A DNA stretch of 64,000 bases, from positions 1-64,000 of the forward strand of contig NZ_JAERWK010000027.1 in NCBI RefSeq assembly GCF_016918035.1. Direction: 5' to 3'. This DNA is from Nakamurella leprariae (lineage in GTDB: Bacteria > Actinomycetota > Actinomycetes > Mycobacteriales > Nakamurellaceae). This document shows, piece by piece, positions 25,514 to 33,378 of the stretch. Positions within the stretch are counted from its first letter, which is position 1, and the number at the start of each line of letters is the position of its first letter. The notes under the pieces were generated by a model that searched no databases, had not been told where the DNA came from, and was given only the letters and a program-made list of their open reading frames with translations. The position numbers were made by a program, and so were the translations under genes.

Positions 25514-27217
25514 TCACCCGGTCTTGGTCAGGATGCTGAAGTCGATGACGTTGTCGGTCCGATGGGCGAACCCGTCGATGTTCGACCGGGTGACCATGAG
25601 CGGCTGGGCCTTGGCGATCTGGATCTGCGGCCGGTTCTCCTGCCACACCAGCTGCGCCTGGTTCCAGAACTTGCCGGCCTCGGGGCTCAGCGAGTCGCCA
25701 GCCGCCACACCGGCCTTCACCGCGGCGTAGAAGTCCGGATCGTTGAACGCGGTGGTGTTGCGGCCCGGGTTGTTCTCCGGGAAGGCGAGCAGCAGGGAGT
25801 ACGGCGGCGACTCGTAGGACACCGACATGTCCCGCATCAAGTACGACTGGTACTCGCCGGCGCTCTGCTTGGCCTGCATGGCCGGCGGCGGCAGCACCTC
25901 CAGGTTGATCTTGAAGCCGGCCTCCTCGGCGGCGGACTGCATCTGGATCGCCGCCTCCTGCAGATCGGGCACCGCGTTGCTCATCGACAGGGTGAACTCC
26001 ACCGGGGTGGACACGCCCGCCTCGGCCAGCAGCTCCTTGGCCTTGGCCGGGTCATAGGTCTGCTCGAGCAACCCGGTCGCGTCGTAGCCGGGGGCGTTCG
26101 GGTCGAGCAGGCCGACGACCGGGTTGGCCCGGCCCTTGTAGACCTGGTCGATGATCTGCTGGTACGGCACCGCGTAGAACAGCGCCTGGCGGACCAGCGG
26201 ATCGTCGAACGGGGCGTTCTTGTTCGAGATGAACTGCCAGAGGAAGTTGTTGGTGTCGACCGAGTAGGTCTTCAGGTTGCTGTCCGACGTCATGTCCGCG
26301 ACGTCGGAGGGGCGCAGCTGCACGGCCACGTCGGCGTCCCCGCTCTTGACGAGCTGGGCCCGGTTGGCCGCGTCCGGCACCACCCGCTGGATGATCCGGT
26401 CGACGGCCGGCTTGCCCAGGGCGTAGTCCGGGTTGGCGTGGTACGTGATCTGGGACCCGTCCTCGTAGGTGTCCATGATGTACGGCCCGAACCCGAAGTT
26501 GCCGTTGGTGTTCGACCACTCGACCGCGTACGGGTCGTCGGCCGTCGCGTGCTCCTTGAGGTAGTCGCTGTCGTAGATCTCGCCGGAGATCTTGGAGATC
26601 ACCGCCATCATCGGGAAGCCGTGCCCGGGCTCGGCCACGGTCCACGAGACGGTGTAGTCGTCGACCTTCTTGAGCTGGGTCGACGGATCGGTGATGCCCG
26701 GCAGCGAGATGCTCGGGGCGATCGACGTGCTGTTCCACTTGCGTTCGTAGGACCAGAGCACGTCGTCGGCGGTGAGTTCGTTGCCCTGCACGCTCATCAC
26801 GCCCTGGCGGAGGTGGAACGTGTAGGTGAGCTGGTCGTCGCTGACCTCGTAGCTCTCGGCCAGCACCGGCTCGAAGTCGTACAGGTCCTGGGTGGTGGCG
26901 TTCTCGTCGTCGGGCGCCTGGACGTACGGGTTGCGGATGAGCGTGGCGCCGGTGAGCAGGGTGTACTCGAACGCCTCGTAGCCGCCGGGCTTGGAGTCGA
27001 ACGCGAGGCCGCCAGGCATGGTGGCCACCGCCTCGACGATGACCGAGCCGTCGCCGCCGCCGCCGGTCTCGCCGCCGCCCGAGCCGCCGCTGTCCCCGCC
27101 GCCGCAGGCGGCGAGGAACAGCACGGCGACCGAGGTCGCGGCGAGCGCCGAACGGCTGCGGCGTCGCAGCCGGGAACGCGGAGGGTGTCCGGAGGACACC
27201 GGGCCGAGCAGTCTCAT
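25514..27217 (-). CDS. ABC transporter substrate-binding lipoprotein (oligopeptide/nickel class, SBP family 5)
   Basis: Extracellular receptor of 567 residues. The N-terminus has an Arg-rich start, a hydrophobic stretch and lipobox L-A-A-C with Cys38 as lipidation site, then a flexible G/S/D-rich linker. The mature part shows SBP_bac_5 features: P-V-L-A-E-S-Y-E-V-S-D-D-x-L-T-Y-T-F-H-L-R-Q-G-V, L-T-A-D-D-V-L-W-S, A-L-F-Y-A-V-P-Y-Q-Q-I-I and Y-D-P-A-K-A-K-E-L-L-A-E-A-G. The ligand class of such proteins ranges over peptides, nickel chelates and other organics. It is encoded last in the transporter block rather than first, and its gene is bracketed by stem-loops at 27244-27269 and 25440-25489. 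GGAG five bases ahead supports ATG 27217. Confidence 0.93.
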   Translation of the reverse strand: MRLLGPVSSGHPPRSRLRRRSRSALAATSVAVLFLAACGGGDSGGSGGGETGGGGDGSVIVEAVATMPGGLAFDSKPGGYEAFEYTLLTGATLIRNPYVQAPDDENATTQDLYDFEPVLAESYEVSDDQLTYTFHLRQGVMSVQGNELTADDVLWSYERKWNSTSIAPSISLPGITDPSTQLKKVDDYTVSWTVAEPGHGFPMMAVISKISGEIYDSDYLKEHATADDPYAVEWSNTNGNFGFGPYIMDTYEDGSQITYHANPDYALGKPAVDRIIQRVVPDAANRAQLVKSGDADVAVQLRPSDVADMTSDSNLKTYSVDTNNFLWQFISNKNAPFDDPLVRQALFYAVPYQQIIDQVYKGRANPVVGLLDPNAPGYDATGLLEQTYDPAKAKELLAEAGVSTPVEFTLSMSNAVPDLQEAAIQMQSAAEEAGFKINLEVLPPPAMQAKQSAGEYQSYLMRDMSVSYESPPYSLLLAFPENNPGRNTTAFNDPDFYAAVKAGVAAGDSLSPEAGKFWNQAQLVWQENRPQIQIAKAQPLMVTRSNIDGFAHRTDNVIDFSILTKTG

Positions 27218-27243
27218 GCGGACTCCAGGGGCAGGAGGGTGGA

Positions 27244-27269
27244 CCGGCCGGAGGTCAGCATCCGGCCGG
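27244..27269 (-). terminator. Stem-loop between permease and binding-protein genes
   Basis: A perfect 9-bp stem, CCGGCCGGA (27244-27252) with TCCGGCCGG (27261-27269), and an 8-base loop sit in the 79-base gap after the second permease stop and before the binding-protein ribosome site. It may act as a processing or protection element that lets the receptor mRNA accumulate separately from the permease mRNA. No U-tract. Confidence 0.6.
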
Positions 27270-27296
27270 ATGAGGGGGAAACCGAGGTGGAGCTGG

Positions 27297-28211
27297 TCAG
27301 CGGGCCGTGCGTCGCTTGCCGAAGATGGCCTGCGAAGCCAGGGCGGCGGCCGCCACGGCGAAGAACAGGAACAGGGCGGGGAACGCCGCGGCCCACCAGC
27401 GGCCCGAGATGACGTCGCCGGCACCGGCGTTCAACATCGAGCCCCATTCCGGTGCGGGCGGCGGCAGCCCCACGCCGATGAAGCCGAGGGCTGCGGTGAC
27501 GATGATGCTGACCGCGAAGATGACCGACATGTTCTGCAGGGCAGCCCAGGCCGAGTTGGGCAGCACGTGCCGGACGGTGAGTCCGAACTCGGACAGGCCG
27601 GCCATCCGCGCCGCGTCCAGGTAGGCGTCGTTGCGCACCCGCAGCACCTCGGTGCGCACCAGCCGGATCTGGATGGGCGAGAGGATGACCGACATGATGC
27701 CGGTCAGCGTGGTCGCGCTGGCGCCGAAGAAGGACACCACGACCAGGCCGGTCAGCACGGCCGGCACCGCTTCGGTCAGATCCACCGCGCGACCGCAGGC
27801 CCGCGCCACGAAGCCCAATGGGCCGCGGGACGACTCGTTCATGCCGATGAGCAGGCCGAACACGCAGCCGATGAGCGTGGCCAGCACCGCCACGGTCAGC
27901 GCGATGAGCAGGTTGGTCCGGGTGGCCACGATGACCCGGGAGAAGACGTCCAGGCCGGAGGCATCGGTGCCGAAGAGGTGGTCACCGCCGGGTGCGATCG
28001 ACGCGCCGCCGATCACCTTCTCCGGGTCGAACGGCACCCACCACGGCCCGGTGACGGCCAGCACGATCAGGATGGCCATCGGGATGAACTTGGCCCAACG
28101 ACTGGCGGGCCAGCGGGTGCTGCGGCGCCGGGCCGGGGCGGCCGGGGTGGCGGGCCCGGCGACGGTGGTGGAAGGGCCGGTGAGCACCGGGTCCATCGGT
28201 TCGACGGTCAT
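27297..28211 (-). CDS. ABC transporter permease, DppC/OppC type
   Basis: Membrane subunit of about 304 residues. After a Pro/Ala-rich cytoplasmic N-terminus and one helix (~40-60) comes H-L-F-G-T-D-A-S-G-L-D-V-F-S-R, the signature of OppC-like permeases, then five more helices. The ATPase-coupling EAA-like loop reads A-A-R-M-A-G-L-S-E-F-G-L-T-V-R-H-V-L-P-N near 200-220. F-I-G-V-G-L-P-P-P-A-P-E-W-G is the typical OppC segment before the last helix. Its start overlaps the stop of the preceding permease: ATG 28211 forms TGATG, and a GTG three bases earlier would form GTGA. Either gives translational coupling. Confidence 0.92.
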   Translation of the reverse strand: MTVEPMDPVLTGPSTTVAGPATPAAPARRRSTRWPASRWAKFIPMAILIVLAVTGPWWVPFDPEKVIGGASIAPGGDHLFGTDASGLDVFSRVIVATRTNLLIALTVAVLATLIGCVFGLLIGMNESSRGPLGFVARACGRAVDLTEAVPAVLTGLVVVSFFGASATTLTGIMSVILSPIQIRLVRTEVLRVRNDAYLDAARMAGLSEFGLTVRHVLPNSAWAALQNMSVIFAVSIIVTAALGFIGVGLPPPAPEWGSMLNAGAGDVISGRWWAAAFPALFLFFAVAAAALASQAIFGKRRTAR

Positions 28212-29248
28212 CACGCCTCAGCTCGGATGCCGGGGCGCCGGCGGGGGTCCAGCGCCATGTTCACCAGGTCGACGATCAGGAAGACGAGCAGCGAGAGCGC
28301 CGCGATGACCAGCAGGAATCCCTGCATGGCCGGGAAGTCGCTGGAGTTCACCGCATCCACGGCGTAGGAGCCGATCCCGGTGAAGCCGAACAGCGACTCG
28401 AGGATGACGGCGCCGCCGAGCATGTAGCCGAACAGCGCGCCGGTCATCGTCACCGCGGGCGGCGCGGCCCGCCGGTAGACGCTCTTCAGCACCGTCCACC
28501 GGCTCGATCCGCAGGCCACCCGGAACAACGTCGGTGCGGCGTCGATCTGTTCGTCCACGCTGCTGACCAGCAGCCGGATGATCAGCGGCGACAGGGCCAG
28601 CACCAGCACGACGATCGGCAGCACCAACCGGGCTGTCATGGCCGACGTGGCCTCGAAGTTCCCGGTCAGGATGGTGTCCAGCCACGGCGCACCGGTCACC
28701 TTCGGCGGGGTGACCATCGACGTGGGGAGCCGGCCGGTGGGGGCAGGGGCCCAGTGCAGCACGGCGTAGAAGACGAAGATGGCGATGATGGCCAGGACGT
28801 ACTCGGGGATGGCTCCCGCGGCCTGCGAGTACGCCCGGATCAGCCGGGCCGCCGGGTTCCGCGGCCACATCACCGCGACGTATGACAGCAGCAGACTGAC
28901 GATCACCGCGCAGATCAGGCCCATGACGGCGAGTTCCACGGTGGCCGGCAGACGAGTGGTGAAGTCGTCGACGATCTCGCGGCCGCTGATCAGGGAGGTG
29001 CCCAGGTCCAGGCGGACCACGCCGGTGAGGTAGTTCCACAGCTGCTCACCGGTCGAGCCACCGAGACCGAGTGCCGCCTGGAGCTTCTCGTACCCCTCCG
29101 GCGTGTAGTTCTGGCCCATCAGGGTACGGACCGGATCGCCCGGCACCAACCGGACGATCAGGAACGCGATGATGACGAACAGCAACAGGTGCAGCGGCAG
29201 CACCAGGATCCGGCCCAACCACCACCGGTTGCGTTGCAGGAAGTGCAC
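28211..29248 (-). CDS. ABC transporter permease, DppB/OppB type
   Basis: Membrane subunit of 345 residues with six predicted helices. R-L-V-P-G-D-P-V-R-T-L-M-G near 32-44 is the OppB signature that follows the first helix. R-L-D-L-G-T-S-L and R-L-P-A-T-V-E-L-A are also characteristic, and the coupling loop lies near R-V-A-C-G-S-S-R-W-T-V-L-K-S-V-Y-R-R-A-A. The C-terminal G-G-A-V-I-L-E-S-L-F-G-F-T-G-I-G segment is nearly canonical. The GTG start is five bases after GGAGA. It follows the ATPase gene by 74 bases that contain a short tandem repeat and overlaps the OppC-type gene by one base. Confidence 0.93.
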   Translation of the reverse strand: MHFLQRNRWWLGRILVLPLHLLLFVIIAFLIVRLVPGDPVRTLMGQNYTPEGYEKLQAALGLGGSTGEQLWNYLTGVVRLDLGTSLISGREIVDDFTTRLPATVELAVMGLICAVIVSLLLSYVAVMWPRNPAARLIRAYSQAAGAIPEYVLAIIAIFVFYAVLHWAPAPTGRLPTSMVTPPKVTGAPWLDTILTGNFEATSAMTARLVLPIVVLVLALSPLIIRLLVSSVDEQIDAAPTLFRVACGSSRWTVLKSVYRRAAPPAVTMTGALFGYMLGGAVILESLFGFTGIGSYAVDAVNSSDFPAMQGFLLVIAALSLLVFLIVDLVNMALDPRRRPGIRAEA

Positions 29249-29294
29249 GGTGTCTCCAGGGTTCTCCGGCGCGGCGAGGTCCTCGGCGCTCAGA

Positions 29295-29333
29295 TCAGGA
29301 CGCGGGCATCAGGACGCGGACATCAGGACGCGA
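29295..29333. repeat. Three tandem 14-bp repeats at the end of an ATPase gene
   Basis: TCAGGACGCGGGCA (29295-29308), TCAGGACGCGGACA (29309-29322) and TCAGGACGCG (29323-29332, continuing ACGG) follow in register. The third copy contains the ATPase stop codon read leftward; the other two are in the gap before the OppB-type permease. Each unit supplies a TGA in the same leftward frame, i.e. repeated stop codons. Confidence 0.85.
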
Positions 29334-30195
29334 CGGTCAAGGCGGGGTCGAGGTCGTCGTCGCCGACCGGCTCCAGGGTGGGTTCGCCGCGGTAGGCGTT
29401 CAGCAGGCTGCGGGTGTACGCGTGCTGCGGGTCGGCGAACACCTGGGCGGACGGTCCACGCTCCACCATCCGGCCGTGGTACATGACCAGCAGTTCCTGG
29501 GCCACGAAGCCGGTGGCCGGCAGGCCGTGCGAGACGAAGATCAAGCCGGCCGAGTGCTGCTCGCAGTAGTCCTTGATCAGGTTGAGGATGGCGCCCTGCA
29601 CCGAGACGTCCAGCGCCGACACCACCTCGTCGCAGACCAGGATCCGTGGCCGCACCACGAGCCCGCGCGCGATGGCGAACCGCTGCCGCTGGCCGCCGGA
29701 CACCTCGAACGGGTACCGGGAGGCCAGAGCGACGGGGAGCCGCAGGGCGTCCAGCGTCTCGGCCATCCGGGCGCGGGCCTCGCCGTCGGACAGGCCCAGC
29801 AGTGTCCGCAGCGGCAGCAGCACCGAGTCGTCCAGCCGCCGGCGGGGATCGAACGACGACGTGGTGTCCTGACCGATGAACTGCACCGCCCGGCGGAAGT
29901 CCATCCGTCCGCTCCTGGACTTGACCACCTGGGCCACCGACTCGCCGTTGAACGTGACGCGGCCGCCGTTGGGCGTCTCGAACCCGACCAGCATCTTGGC
30001 CAGTGTGGACTTGCCGGAACCGGATTCGCCCACCACGCCCACGGTCTGGTCGCTGGTGAAGGTGGCGGTGACCGCGTCGACCGCGGTGAAGCGGCTGCGC
30101 GCACTGCCGTACTGCTTGGTGGCGGCATCGAGCACGAGCTCGACGTACGCGGGCCTGGGGCCGTGGGTGCCGGCGGTGGACTGCGGCTCAGACAC
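29323..30195 (-). CDS. Oligopeptide-type ABC transporter ATPase (OppF-like)
   Basis: Cytoplasmic ATPase of about 290 residues. Walker A is G-E-S-G-S-G-K-S-T near 55-63, the Q-loop F-I-G-Q-D, the signature V-S-G-G-Q-R-Q-R-F near 161-169, Walker B I-L-V-C-D-E-V-V-S-A-L-D, and a switch His in F-V-S-H-G. Signature and Walker B are intact, though E-V is followed by V-S rather than the usual P-T/S. The C-terminal H-A-Y-T-R-S-L-L-N-A is the oligopeptide-subfamily extension. GTG 30195 lies inside the end of the upstream ATPase gene (8-base overlap), giving coupled synthesis of the two ATPases. Confidence 0.92.
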   Translation of the reverse strand: MSEPQSTAGTHGPRPAYVELVLDAATKQYGSARSRFTAVDAVTATFTSDQTVGVVGESGSGKSTLAKMLVGFETPNGGRVTFNGESVAQVVKSRSGRMDFRRAVQFIGQDTTSSFDPRRRLDDSVLLPLRTLLGLSDGEARARMAETLDALRLPVALASRYPFEVSGGQRQRFAIARGLVVRPRILVCDEVVSALDVSVQGAILNLIKDYCEQHSAGLIFVSHGLPATGFVAQELLVMYHGRMVERGPSAQVFADPQHAYTRSLLNAYRGEPTLEPVGDDDLDPALTVAS

Positions 30196-31102
30196 TGCTG
30201 CCCACCAAGGTCGCCGGCATGAAGTCGTCCAGGGTGGGCAGCCGGTCGGTGGTGACCGACTCCAGCGTCGGGATGCAGGCGAGCAGGCCCCGGGTGTAGG
30301 GGTGCCGGGCGTCGGCGGCAATGGTCGCGGCGGGTCGGTGCTCGACCACCTCGCCCCGGTACATGACCACGACGTCGTCGCAGAACTCCAGGCAGAGGTT
30401 GATGTCGTGGGAGACGACCAGCAGTGACGTGCCGACCGACTCGGTGAGCTCGACGATCAGGTCCATCATCCCGCGGGACAGGGACGCGTCCAGCGCGCTG
30501 GTCGGTTCGTCGGCGATCAGCAACTGCGGCGAGGTGCACAGCGCGAGCGCCATCATCACCCGCTGCCGCATGCCACCGGAGAGTTCGTACGGTCGGGCGT
30601 TCATCACCCGCTTGCTGTCGGTGAGGCCGACCCGGGCCAACCACTCCCGAGCCAGGTCGCGGGCCGCGGAGCGGGACACCTTCGAGGTGGTGCGCAGCAA
30701 CGACGTCAGCTGCTTGCCGATCGGGAACACCGGGTCGAGGGACGTCATGGCGTCCTGGAAGAGCATCGAGATTCCGGGCGTGCGCTGCGGGATCCGGGTC
30801 ACCTTGCGAGCGAGCAGATCGATGCCGCGGAACTGCATGGTCGCCGCCCGGACGTCGACGCCGACGGGCAGGAATCCGGCCACCGCCATGGCGAGGGTGG
30901 TCTTGCCCGACCCGGACTCGCCGACCAGGGCGACCCGGCGGCCGGGGGCCATGAGCAGGTCGATGCCGGCGATGGCCGGGGTGTCCGGTGTGCTCGGGTA
31001 CGTCACCGACAGGTCACGGACCTCCACCAACGGGACGTCGGTGAGTGCGACGGGGTCCGTCGGGTCCAACAGGGCTCGGTCGGCCCGGTCCACCAGGGTC
31101 AT
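30188..31102 (-). CDS. Oligopeptide-type ABC transporter ATPase (OppD-like)
   Basis: ATPase of 304 residues and first gene of the cluster. Walker A G-E-S-G-S-G-K-T-T is near 60-68, signature L-S-G-G-M-R-Q-R-V near 174-182, Walker B L-L-I-A-D-E-P-T-S-A-L-D, and switch His in V-V-S-H-D. The C-terminal R-H-P-Y-T-R-G-L-L-A-C-I-P segment is the OppD/DppD peptide-transporter extension; in some relatives Cys residues there bind an Fe-S cluster, but here only one Cys is visible. GGAG six bases before the ATG. It is preceded by a 273-base gap after hspR containing a strong stem-loop, so transcription of the cluster probably starts there. Confidence 0.93.
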   Translation of the reverse strand: MTLVDRADRALLDPTDPVALTDVPLVEVRDLSVTYPSTPDTPAIAGIDLLMAPGRRVALVGESGSGKTTLAMAVAGFLPVGVDVRAATMQFRGIDLLARKVTRIPQRTPGISMLFQDAMTSLDPVFPIGKQLTSLLRTTSKVSRSAARDLAREWLARVGLTDSKRVMNARPYELSGGMRQRVMMALALCTSPQLLIADEPTSALDASLSRGMMDLIVELTESVGTSLLVVSHDINLCLEFCDDVVVMYRGEVVEHRPAATIAADARHPYTRGLLACIPTLESVTTDRLPTLDDFMPATLVGSSV

Positions 31103-31222
31103 GCCAGGCTCCGCATCGGTCGGGCGGCGACGGCGTCTCCGTCGTGGTCCCTACCGTTGTCGGATCGTGTTTCCGCAGCGTCGTGGGTTGCGTGAAGCGT
31201 CCATTGCGCCGGTTGCGCGCCA

Positions 31223-31253
31223 CCGGTGGTGCCGATGTTCGGCACACCACCGG
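31223..31253. promoter_or_regulatory. Imperfect inverted repeat upstream of the transporter cluster
   Basis: CCGGTGGTGCCGA (31223-31235), loop TGT, then TCGGCACACCACCGG (31239-31253): a 13-bp stem with a 2-base bulge. It lies between the hspR stop (31376) and the first cluster gene (31102). It may terminate the dnaK-operon transcript or act as operator for the GntR/UTRA regulators of the cluster; the sequence alone cannot decide. Confidence 0.5.
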
Positions 31254-31375
31254 GCGGTCCGCCGTTCGCGCAGGTCAGCAGGCGTGCCGGCGATCGATCG
31301 AGCGGCGCTGAACGCCGTCGCGTCAGATCACGACGACGTGTCGGACGCGGCGTGATCGCGCGCACACCGGCCGGT

Positions 31376-31954
31376 TCAGCCCCGGCGCGGCGGTCGCAGC
31401 CACGGCGCGACATCGCCCGCGGTGGTGCGCCACGGCACCACGTCGCGGCGCAGCCCGGCCACCGCGTTGGCGGCCGCGTTGGCCGCGTCCATCCGGGACT
31501 GGACGAGATCGGCGCGCAGTTCGGCGTTCTCCACGGACAGTTCGGCCAGTCGGGCCCGGAGGGCGTCGACCTGGGCCTCGAGTTCGATGATCCGGCGGAT
31601 GCCGGCACGGTTCACACCATCGTCCTGGCTGAGCCGCTGCACCTCGCGGAGCAGCTCGATGTCCCGCTGCGAGTAGCGTCGCCCACCACCGCTGGACCGG
31701 CCCGGCGAGACCAGTCCCTCGCGGTCGTAGGACCGCAGGGTCTGGGCGTGCATGCCGGCCAGCTGGGCCGCCACCGAGATGACGAACAGCGGGGCGTCCG
31801 CGTCGATCCCGGCCTGTCCCGCGGCCTCGATGCGGGCCTCGATCCGCAGCTCGGCCCGCTCGCCGGTCACCGGAGCGCGCCGCGGGTCGCCGGCCGGGTC
31901 ACCGCCGCCGTCACCGGCGGGAGCCGGCCGGCGGGGGTGCGTCCGGTCGTCCAT
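31376..31954 (-). CDS. hspR: Heat-shock repressor HspR (MerR family)
   Basis: Repressor of 192 residues. After a Pro/Gly/Arg-rich N-terminal extension of about 55 residues comes the MerR-type domain: L-F-V-I-S-V-A-A-Q-L-A-G-M-H-A-Q-T-L-R-S-Y-D-R-E-G-L-V is the HspR hallmark, then G-G-R-R-Y-S-Q-R-D-I-E-L-L-R-E. A coiled coil follows (I-I-E-L-E-A-Q-V-D-A-L-R...). HspR binds HAIR sites, with DnaK as co-repressor in Streptomyces. It is the last gene of the dnaK operon; its ATG overlaps the dnaJ stop (TGATG). Targets visible here are two HAIR sites before dnaK and one before clpB. Confidence 0.95.
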   Translation of the reverse strand: MDDRTHPRRPAPAGDGGGDPAGDPRRAPVTGERAELRIEARIEAAGQAGIDADAPLFVISVAAQLAGMHAQTLRSYDREGLVSPGRSSGGGRRYSQRDIELLREVQRLSQDDGVNRAGIRRIIELEAQVDALRARLAELSVENAELRADLVQSRMDAANAAANAVAGLRRDVVPWRTTAGDVAPWLRPPRRG

Positions 31955-33195
31955 CACGCACCCGCCGGGGTCTGGGCGGACCGCACCGCCTGACTGACGC
32001 CGGGACGCGGGTCCTCGGTCGACTCCGCCGCGAACGTCTCCAGTGCCTCCCGCGCCGCCGGCGAGAGCCGTTGGGGCACCGCGACCTCGACGGTGACGAT
32101 GAGGTCGCCGGTGCGGTCCTTGCGCTTGACCCCCGCGCCCTTGACGCGGAACTTGCGACCGGACGCGGTGCCCGCCGGCACCCGCAGCGACACCGGGCTG
32201 TCCAGTGTCGGCACGGTCAGCGTGGTCCCTAGGGCGAGCTCGGGGAAGCTGACCGGCACGGTCAGGGTCAGATTGTCGCCGGAACGGCCGAACAGCTCGT
32301 GCGGGGTCACGTGCACGACGACGAACAGGTCGCCGGCCGGGCCACCGTTGAGCCCCGGCTCGCCCTTGCCGGACAGCCGGATGCGCTGCCCGTCCGAGAC
32401 ACCCGCCGGGATGCGAGTGGTCAGCGTGCGGGTGGTCATGACCGTCCGCTCGCCGTGGCAGGTCGGGCACGGGTCGTCGATCACCGAACCGGTGCCCGAG
32501 CAGTTCGTGCACGGCTCGGAGAAGGCGAACGAGCCCTGGTTGCGCGTGGTGAGCCCGGAACCGTTGCACACCGGGCACTCCCGCGGGACGGTCCCCGGAC
32601 GAGCGCCGGTGCCGTGGCAGGTCGGGCAGCTGCCCCGCTCGGAGAGGCGCAGCGGCAGCGTCACGCCGTGCACCGAGTCCAGGAAGCTGATCCGCGCCTC
32701 GGTCTCCAGATCCGCGCCCTGCCGGGCCCGGTTGGCCCGGGCCTGGCCGCCGCCGGTCGTGCCGCGGTTGAACAGCCCGGAGAAGATGTCCGAGAAACTA
32801 CCCGCCCCGGTGCCGTTGGTGCCCTGCCCGGCGCCCGCGCGGGCGTCGCGCAGCAGGTCGTCGAGGTTCACGCCCCCGGCACCGCCGAAGCCACCGGCGC
32901 CGCCGGGGAAGCCGCCGCCGGACCCACCGCCCCCCGGGAAGCCGCGGAAGGCGCCGGAGGCCATCAGGTCGCGGGCCTCGTCGTACTCCTTGCGCTTGGC
33001 GTCGTCGGAGAGCACGTCGTAGGCCTCGGACACCGCCTTGAAGCGCTCCTCGGCCGTCTTGTTGCCGGGGTTCTTGTCCGGGTGCAGGTCCCGGGCCAGC
33101 TTGCGGTACGCCTTCTTGATCTCGGCGGCCGAAGCCGTCTTGGAGACGCCCAGCTCCCGGTAGAAGTCCTTCTCGTAGTAATCCTTCGCGCTCAC
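31954..33195 (-). CDS. dnaJ: Co-chaperone DnaJ
   Basis: Type I Hsp40 of 413 residues. J-domain at ~9-75 with H-P-D-K-N-P (the HPD that triggers DnaK ATPase), a Gly/Phe-rich stretch (~85-130), four zinc-finger repeats [24 protein letters not shown] and C-P-T-C-H-G-E-R (~190-250), then the two beta-barrel substrate domains. The GTG start is decided by GGAGG six bases upstream. It begins 183 bases after grpE, a gap holding a strong stem-loop and a hexanucleotide repeat, so expression relative to dnaK-grpE may be damped. The 3' end overlaps hspR by one base. Confidence 0.96.
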   Translation of the reverse strand: MSAKDYYEKDFYRELGVSKTASAAEIKKAYRKLARDLHPDKNPGNKTAEERFKAVSEAYDVLSDDAKRKEYDEARDLMASGAFRGFPGGGGSGGGFPGGAGGFGGAGGVNLDDLLRDARAGAGQGTNGTGAGSFSDIFSGLFNRGTTGGGQARANRARQGADLETEARISFLDSVHGVTLPLRLSERGSCPTCHGTGARPGTVPRECPVCNGSGLTTRNQGSFAFSEPCTNCSGTGSVIDDPCPTCHGERTVMTTRTLTTRIPAGVSDGQRIRLSGKGEPGLNGGPAGDLFVVVHVTPHELFGRSGDNLTLTVPVSFPELALGTTLTVPTLDSPVSLRVPAGTASGRKFRVKGAGVKRKDRTGDLIVTVEVAVPQRLSPAAREALETFAAESTEDPRPGVSQAVRSAQTPAGA

Positions 33196-33231
33196 CCGGA
33201 ACCTCCTTCCGTCCTGATGCTGATCTCGTCC

Positions 33232-33257
33232 GTGCTGGTGCTGGTGCTGGTGCTGGT
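33232..33257. repeat. GTGCTG hexanucleotide repeat between grpE and dnaJ
   Basis: Just over four copies of GTGCTG run uninterrupted, followed by degenerate relatives to about 33292. In the leftward transcript this is a CAGCAC repeat 37-63 bases before the dnaJ start codon and upstream of its ribosome site. Length changes by slippage would alter leader length but not the coding frame. Confidence 0.8.
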
Positions 33258-33335
33258 CGTACTCGTGCTGGTCATGGTGCTGTGGAGGTCGGATCGGGCT
33301 GGCTCATCGGGTCGGACCGCGGTGGCGGACCGGAC

Positions 33336-33376
33336 GGACCGGGCCGGCACCCGCCTGGGGTGCCGGCCCGGGGTCC
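33336..33376 (-). terminator. Intercistronic stem-loop immediately after grpE
   Basis: GGACCGGGCCGGCACCC (33336-33352) pairs with GGGTGCCGGCCCGGGGTCC (33358-33376): 17 base pairs with a 2-base bulge and a 5-base loop. It begins two bases after the grpE stop. Such a structure should partly terminate transcription or protect the upstream mRNA, lowering dnaJ-hspR relative to dnaK-grpE. Confidence 0.75.
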
Positions 33377-33378
33377 GG

